A stretch of 42,000 nt of DNA from a virus: positions 1-42,000 of the IMG/VR virus record IMGVR_UViG_3300047408_000208. One strand, written 5' to 3'. This document shows, piece by piece, positions 37,422 through 42,000 of this stretch. Positions within the stretch are counted from its first letter, which is position 1. Every line of letters begins with the position of its first letter. A program made the position numbers and the translations under genes. The notes below the pieces were generated by a model. It had not been told where the DNA came from. It searched no databases and worked only from the letters and a program-made list of their open reading frames with translations.

Positions 37422-37970
37422 ATGCTGATGCGGCCAACCACCACCGCCGCCGCCACCCCGGTGTGGCCGATTCCCAACGACGTTGCCAATCTGCAGGCCA
37501 TCGTCTGGGCCGGGATGAAAACCATCACCCAGCAGGAGGCGCTGCTGCACGCCTACCAGACCGATCTCAACACCGCGCAAACTGTTCCACCCGCCACCGC
37601 CACCGGCACCAACACCCCGAGCCCAGGCACCACGCTGGTGCTGACCGGCGTGGTCGGCCTGATCGCGCCGGGCGCCGTCATCACCGGCACCGGGGTGACA
37701 CCGGGGCTGACCGTCATCAACCAGATCAGTGGCCCAATCGGCGGCAACGGCTCCTACACCATCAGCGCGTCATCGAGCTTAAGCGCGGCCGCGCTGACCT
37801 TCACGCCGGGCGGCGGTAATCCGCCGTGGCCGGTCTCGACCAACGCCGACGATCTAATGCTGATGGCGCAGGACCAGACCGCGATCATCCGCAGCCAGAC
37901 CGCGCTGCTGCAGCAGTACCAGGACCTGCTCAACGTCAGCAACACCGCGCCGCCAGCAACCGGACCGTAA
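37422..37970 (+). CDS. tail fibre/virion protein with Gly-rich beta domain
   Basis: A 182-residue protein from ATG 37422, 5 bases after GAGG (GTG 37416 is inside the SD). Helical N- and C-terminal segments (NDVANLQAIVWAGMKTITQQ, then MLMAQDQTAIIRSQTALLQQ) flank a beta-rich middle (TNTPSPGTTLVLTGVVGLIA, PGLTVINQISGPIGGNGSYT) similar to repeat modules of phage tail proteins. Likely part of the tail fibre complex. Confidence 0.72.
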   Translation: MLMRPTTTAAATPVWPIPNDVANLQAIVWAGMKTITQQEALLHAYQTDLNTAQTVPPATATGTNTPSPGTTLVLTGVVGLIAPGAVITGTGVTPGLTVINQISGPIGGNGSYTISASSSLSAAALTFTPGGGNPPWPVSTNADDLMLMAQDQTAIIRSQTALLQQYQDLLNVSNTAPPATGP

Positions 37971-37974
37971 CGCG

Positions 37975-40743
37975 ATGGATGATTTCGTCGTCAACGTCCG
38001 CCAGATCGGCAACTACCCGGCGGCTTCCAGCACCGGACCTAACGACCTGTTGTTGCTGCAGCAGAATGGCCTCGGCGGCGCCTACGCCAGCATTACCCCG
38101 GCCGATCTGGTCTCGACCGCGCTATTGACCGAGAATCCGCTCAAGCTGGCGCCGACCGCCACCATCCAGTGGAACGGCGGCCAGCTGGCCTATGACGGCG
38201 CCGGTTTTTCCTTCAACGGCCCGCTCAAGGTGCCGAGCCTGAACGCCGAGACCATCGCCGCTACCACCACGCTGTCGGCCGGCGGCCAGCCGGTCGCCAC
38301 CGTGCCGTTCGTCAACGATCTGGTCGACGGCCTTGTGTTCGTCTCCAGCTTCAACTTCCGCAGCGGCGACATCCAGCTCACCACTGACGACGTGCTGCGC
38401 GCCGGCGGCGCCCCGATCTGGGATGCGCATTTCGGCGGCCACATCACGGTGCCGACCGCCTGGAATGCGCTGGCCAATGACGACACCGCCGCCTCGACCG
38501 CGTTCGTGCAGGCCGCTATTTGTAGCCAATTAATGAGCGGCCACGTCGTGCTGTCCTATAATGGCCGGGGCGGCGACGTGATTCCGATCGCCGACGACAT
38601 CACCACCGCACTGACCGTGCCCGGGGTCTACGGGCTCGCCAACACCGCGCCGATCGGCGACACCTCAAAGCGGATTGCCAACACCGCCTTTGTCGACGGC
38701 AGCCTCGCGGTGCTGGAGGGCGAGCTGCAGGACTACCTCGCCAACATCGCCGCCGAGCTCGACAAGGCCTACGCACCGCTCGACAGCCCGCAATTCGTTG
38801 GCATCCCGACCGCGCCGACCGCCGCCCAAACCGTCAACTCCGGCCAGCTCGCCACCACCGCCTTCGTCCATGCCGCCGTCACCGCCTCGACCACCGGCGT
38901 TTCCTCGTTCAACACCCGCACCGGCGCCGTGGTGCTGACCACCGCCGACGTCACCGCCGTCGGCGCCGCGCTGCTGGCGTCACCGGCCTTCACCGGCACC
39001 CCGACCTCGACCACCGCCGCTCCCGGCGACAACACCACCAAGATCGCCACCACCGCCTATGTCCAGCAGGCGGTCGCCTCCTTCAATGCCGGCGTGGTCT
39101 CCTTCAACACCCGCACCGGCGCGGTGGTGTTGACCACCGCAGATCTGACCGCTGTCGGTGGCGCGCTATTGGCCTCGCCGACGTTCTCCGGCACACCCGC
39201 CGCGCCCACGGCGGCCGCCAACACCAACACCACCCAGCTCGCGACCACCGCGTTCGTGACTCAGGCCATAGCGGCATTGCCGGCGCCGGTGACCTCCTTC
39301 AACGGCCGCACCGGCGCCATCAGCTTCCAGGGCAGCGATATCTCGGCGGTCAACGGCGCGCTGCTGGCCAGCCCTGCCTTCACCGGCACCCCGACCGCGC
39401 CGACCCCGACTCCGGGTAACAGCTCTACCCAGCTCGCTACCTGCGCGTTCGTCGCGGCGGCGATCTCTGGCGTCGCCGCTGGCGTGACTTCCTATAACGG
39501 CCGCACCGGCGCGGTGACCTCGGTCGCTGCTGACATCACCAGCGCCGGCGGTGCGTTGCTGGCCAGCCCGAGCTTCACCGGCACACCGGCGGCGCCGACG
39601 CCCGCCCCCGGCACCAACACCACGCAGCTGGCGACGACCGCGTTCGTGCAGACCGCTATGGCTGCGGTGTCCACTGGGGTCACTAGCTTTAACGGCCGCA
39701 CCGGCGCGGTCACGTTCCAGGCCAGCGATGTTAGTGCGGTGGGCGGCGCGTTATTGGCCTCGCCCGCCTTCACCGGCAACCCGACCGCGCCGACGCCCTC
39801 GCCCGGTGACAGCGACACCTCGATCGCCACCACCGCGTTCGTGATGGGCGCGCTGGCCGGAGCCGGTGGGGTGTCGAGCTTCAATGCTCGCGCCGGCGCG
39901 GTGACCTTGACCGCCGCCGATGTCAACGCCACCAACACCGCCGTGCGTTACGATGCCGCGCAGGGCCTAACCGCGCCGCAGCAGGCGCAGGCGCGCAGCA
40001 ACATCGGCTCCGGCTTGGGGCTGATGAACTGCGGCCAGCTGAGCTTCGTCAGCGCCACCCAGCTGGCGTTCAAGCCGTACAACGGCGATCAGATCCGGAT
40101 CAACGGCGTGTTGTATCCGATCCCCGCCGCCGGCATCGCCGGGCTGGGTAATCCGACCAGCGTCTTCGTCGGCAATGTCGCCGGCCAAACTTTGCTGGCC
40201 AATACCACCTATATGATTTTCGCCTTCAACAATGCCGGCGTCGTCACCGCGAATTTTGCCAGTGGAGCGCCGCACAGTCCTTCGTCAACTCCCGGCAACA
40301 TCGGCACCGAAACCGTGACCGGCTCCGATGTCAACACCTTGATCGGCATGGTGCGCACTGGCGCAACTGTGGTTTATGGTGGGGACATCCTTACGTTGTC
40401 TTGGTTCAATAGGCGAAACAAAGGCAATATAGTCGTAGGTGCCAGCGGCACGACGCTGGCTGCGCAAGCTTTTCTGACCTGGGCCGATGAGGCTGCGCTG
40501 ATGTCCTTTCATGGCTATTCAAGCTGCGCCGCCGTCTCCAACTCGTCATGCGCACAGTATGTGGATGGTGTGGCGACGGGCGCACAGTTGTCTTGGACCA
40601 CGGCCGGAGCCAATTACACCATTCCGGTTGCAGGTTCATTAAGTTACAATTTGACAGAAGGGCTGCATAGCTACGACGTCAGATTTACGTTCGGCGCCGC
40701 GAATACCGTGCAGTGTAGCTCATCGGTTGTGATCAGGGGGTAG
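37975..40743 (+). CDS. long tail fibre with 65-residue repeats
   Basis: A 922-residue protein. The N-terminal part (FVVNVRQIGNYPAASSTGPN) is followed by a series of 65-residue repeats with motif V(T/S)SFNxRTGAV, xADVxAVGGALLASPAFTGTP, PTPxPGxNTTQLATTAFVxxA. Five full copies (38899-39870) plus partial copies before and after; the C-terminal 250 residues form a different beta-rich domain (LPLLQQNGLGGAY at the N-terminus is not repeated) likely binding the receptor. Function by analogy with phage tail fibres carrying LATTAFV repeats. Confidence 0.88.
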   Translation: MDDFVVNVRQIGNYPAASSTGPNDLLLLQQNGLGGAYASITPADLVSTALLTENPLKLAPTATIQWNGGQLAYDGAGFSFNGPLKVPSLNAETIAATTTLSAGGQPVATVPFVNDLVDGLVFVSSFNFRSGDIQLTTDDVLRAGGAPIWDAHFGGHITVPTAWNALANDDTAASTAFVQAAICSQLMSGHVVLSYNGRGGDVIPIADDITTALTVPGVYGLANTAPIGDTSKRIANTAFVDGSLAVLEGELQDYLANIAAELDKAYAPLDSPQFVGIPTAPTAAQTVNSGQLATTAFVHAAVTASTTGVSSFNTRTGAVVLTTADVTAVGAALLASPAFTGTPTSTTAAPGDNTTKIATTAYVQQAVASFNAGVVSFNTRTGAVVLTTADLTAVGGALLASPTFSGTPAAPTAAANTNTTQLATTAFVTQAIAALPAPVTSFNGRTGAISFQGSDISAVNGALLASPAFTGTPTAPTPTPGNSSTQLATCAFVAAAISGVAAGVTSYNGRTGAVTSVAADITSAGGALLASPSFTGTPAAPTPAPGTNTTQLATTAFVQTAMAAVSTGVTSFNGRTGAVTFQASDVSAVGGALLASPAFTGNPTAPTPSPGDSDTSIATTAFVMGALAGAGGVSSFNARAGAVTLTAADVNATNTAVRYDAAQGLTAPQQAQARSNIGSGLGLMNCGQLSFVSATQLAFKPYNGDQIRINGVLYPIPAAGIAGLGNPTSVFVGNVAGQTLLANTTYMIFAFNNAGVVTANFASGAPHSPSSTPGNIGTETVTGSDVNTLIGMVRTGATVVYGGDILTLSWFNRRNKGNIVVGASGTTLAAQAFLTWADEAALMSFHGYSSCAAVSNSSCAQYVDGVATGAQLSWTTAGANYTIPVAGSLSYNLTEGLHSYDVRFTFGAANTVQCSSSVVIRG
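38899..39870 (+). repeat. five 195-bp coding repeats in the tail fibre
   Basis: Repeat starts fall at 38899, 39094, 39289, 39484 and 39679, exactly 195 bp apart, with a sixth partial copy at 39871 (192 bp later). Units share GGCGCGCTGCTGGC and ACCACCGCGTTCGT-type blocks and encode the VTSFN...ATTAFV module. Copy-number change by recombination would lengthen or shorten the fibre in 65-residue steps. Confidence 0.9.
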
Positions 40744-40745
40744 CG

Positions 40746-40973
40746 ATGCCGACCATCGAGCTGGATCACATCGAGTTCGGCCAATTGATGAACGTGCTGG
40801 CCAACGCCGAGGGCAAGAACATCACTTGGGCGGTGGTCAACCCGCTGCTGATGAAGATCGGCGAGCAGCTCCGGGTCCAGCAACAGCTGTCGCGCAGCGT
40901 CACCGATCCGCCAGATCCCACCATCAAGCCGAACCGCCGCGATGGCAGCGGCAAGGAGACCCAACATGGCTAG
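40746..40973 (+). CDS. small hypothetical tail-region protein
   Basis: A 75-residue protein, with GGGGG 5 bases before ATG 40746. Helical (LDHIEFGQLMNVLANAEGKN, then LMKIGEQLRVQQQLSR) with a Pro/Arg-rich end. It overlaps the next start by 8 bases. Could be a fibre chaperone or linker; unproven. Confidence 0.72.
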   Translation: MPTIELDHIEFGQLMNVLANAEGKNITWAVVNPLLMKIGEQLRVQQQLSRSVTDPPDPTIKPNRRDGSGKETQHG

Positions 40974-41781
40974 CAACGTGACGCGAATGCCGATGCAGCA
41001 ACAGCAGATGCTGGCGCCCGGGACCCAGGACGGCAACTGGGTCTGGAACGGCAGTGAGTGGGTGTGCGGTAGCTGTGACGGGTCCGGCGGCAGTTTCCCG
41101 GGCTGCCTGCCGCCCGGCTTTCCGCCGCCTGGATGTCCGCCGTGGTTCTCCGGCATGAACTCGCCGCCGTGGTATCCCGGCGCCAATGCCGGCGTCAGCT
41201 TCGGCACCACCGCGCCCTTGAACCCGGTGCGCGGGCATTTCTGGTGGGACGGCGTCACGCTGTGGCTGTTCGACGGTGCGGCGTTCGTGGCGGTCGGCGG
41301 CACCGGCACGGTGCCCGGCACGGCTCCCGGCACGGTCTCGGCGACCCAGCAGGTGTTCTCGCTGCAGCAACCGACCACGCTGGCGGTGGCGCCCGCCACC
41401 TGGGTGGCGACGCCGTTCACCTCGACGCCCAACATCAACAGCATGGGCACCTGGGATGCCACCACCTTCAAGTGGACGCCGAACAAGGCTGGCGTCTATG
41501 AGGTGTTCTGTCTCGGCAACTACTCGCTGCCGGCCGGCGGCACCGAGCAGCAGCAGGTCGTCAAGAACGACAGCGGCACGCTATCCGGCGGCGCGCCCAG
41601 CGACATCGTCTGCATCGGCGCCGTCAACTCGGCAGCGGCCGGATCGGGCTATATCCAGAGCTCCGGCATCGTCACCATGAACGGCACCACCGACTTCCTG
41701 CGGCACTGGTCCTGGGTCAGCGTCAGCCCGGTGCAGCTGATGTGGACGATCCCGACCTGGAAGATCTTCAAGCTGCCGTAA
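40966..41781 (+). CDS. tail fibre/receptor-binding-like protein
   Basis: A 271-residue protein from ATG 40966, 7 bases after AAGGAG. Residues 15-80 are Trp/Gly/Cys/Pro-rich (NWVWNGSEWVCGSCDG, GCLPPGFPPPGCPPWF), then a beta-rich C-terminal half (VAPATWVATPFTSTPNINSM, GVYEVFCLGNYSLPAGG, HWSWVSVSPVQLMWTIP) that looks like a C1q/jelly-roll type head domain. Located at the end of the fibre module, it may be an adhesin. Confidence 0.7.
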   Translation: MASNVTRMPMQQQQMLAPGTQDGNWVWNGSEWVCGSCDGSGGSFPGCLPPGFPPPGCPPWFSGMNSPPWYPGANAGVSFGTTAPLNPVRGHFWWDGVTLWLFDGAAFVAVGGTGTVPGTAPGTVSATQQVFSLQQPTTLAVAPATWVATPFTSTPNINSMGTWDATTFKWTPNKAGVYEVFCLGNYSLPAGGTEQQQVVKNDSGTLSGGAPSDIVCIGAVNSAAAGSGYIQSSGIVTMNGTTDFLRHWSWVSVSPVQLMWTIPTWKIFKLP

Positions 41782-41811
41782 GGCGAATCAGCCTTACCTA
41801 CCTGAGGTAGA

Positions 41812-41901
41812 ATGACCGACAGTACCAAGAACGTGCTGATCGCGGTGCTGCTGTTCTGTCTGGCGGTCGCCATCGTCACCATCATCATCGAAGCCGGATG
41901 A
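41812..41901 (+). CDS. 29-residue membrane micro-protein
   Basis: ATG 41812 follows TGAGG by 4 bases. The product is a short polar start (MTDSTKNV) plus one membrane helix (LIAVLLFCLAVAIVTIIIEAG). The SD lies inside a small palindrome CTACCT-G-AGGTAG (41798-41810) that could mask it. Supported by ribosome site and composition only. Confidence 0.5.
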   Translation: MTDSTKNVLIAVLLFCLAVAIVTIIIEAG

Positions 41902-41966
41902 TCGCATCGCCCTCAGGTTGCATTGAGCGGCATCCGAACAGAAGGTGATTACAACCTTAGCGGTAC

Positions 41967-41995
41967 TTGACTTGCCACATTTTTAGGAATATTTT
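41967..41995 (+). promoter_or_regulatory. strong sigma70-like promoter at right edge
   Basis: TTGACT (41967-41972), a 17-base spacer, and TATTTT (41990-41995) give a good match to the bacterial housekeeping promoter. The window ends here, so the gene it drives is not visible; it follows the last tail gene, so it probably drives the next rightward module. Confidence 0.6.
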
Positions 41996-42000
41996 CTCCG

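Noticed and set aside
41902-41966. Possible terminator after the last tail gene
   Set aside because: Only a 5-bp AAGGT/ACCTT stem without a T-run; too weak to annotate.

Overview
The window is a GC-rich stretch of a double-stranded DNA tailed bacteriophage. It carries a nearly complete virion-assembly and packaging module: large terminase, portal, candidate scaffold, major capsid, tail-tube/adaptor proteins, virion transglycosylase, large internal-type proteins and repetitive tail fibres. There is no tape-measure, sheath or baseplate gene, and connector genes are followed by large internal-type proteins, which points to a short-tailed (podovirus-like) phage. The host is inferred to be an alphaproteobacterium, probably of the Bradyrhizobium/Hyphomicrobiales kind, from the high GC and several small protein families that I recall from such phages and prophages. 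No integrase is visible, so lifestyle cannot be decided. No DNA polymerase is in view; the right edge is open.

Layout: (1) 0.4-7.8 kb, rightward block of small early-type genes, many with an AGTGGAG ribosome-binding leader, including a DUF932 protein. It is interrupted at 3.5-6.1 kb by a leftward cassette of two low-complexity glycine-rich proteins, a right-handed beta-helix protein and a small Cys/His protein. (2) 7.8-28.2 kb, rightward late module: TerL, an Acb2-like cyclic-nucleotide sponge, portal, candidate scaffold, capsid, adaptor/tail-tube proteins with an antisense HNH endonuclease between them, a run of six tiny arginine-rich genes, a VRR-NUC nuclease, a GNAT-like protein, and virion-internal proteins including a transglycosylase. 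(3) 28.1-30.4 kb leftward: recombination/early genes (YqaJ-type exonuclease, SSB-like protein, small DNA-binding-type proteins), divergent from a HTH regulator and two conserved small genes (30.5-31.5 kb). (4) 31.5-33.6 kb leftward: lysis module built around an unusual RlpA-like plus GH25 endolysin. (5) 33.6-34.7 kb: a 77-bp perfect inverted repeat of the window start, three tandem operator palindromes, two small genes, and a G-rich iteron-like tract. (6) 34.7-36.7 kb leftward: primase-helicase. (7) 36.8-42 kb rightward: tail-fibre/receptor-binding module with 195-bp internal repeats, ending in a promoter-like sequence.

The two most unusual things are the translationally chained cluster of arginine-rich micro-proteins at 19.7-20.4 kb, which looks like a protamine-like set of virion or nucleic-acid-binding peptides, and the exact 77-bp inverted repeat. 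The repeat places the same leader and, by extension, possibly the same operators ahead of both the early rightward block and the leftward lysis block. Its exact length also equals a common assembler k-mer, so it may mark a collapsed larger inverted repeat or a contig-end artefact.
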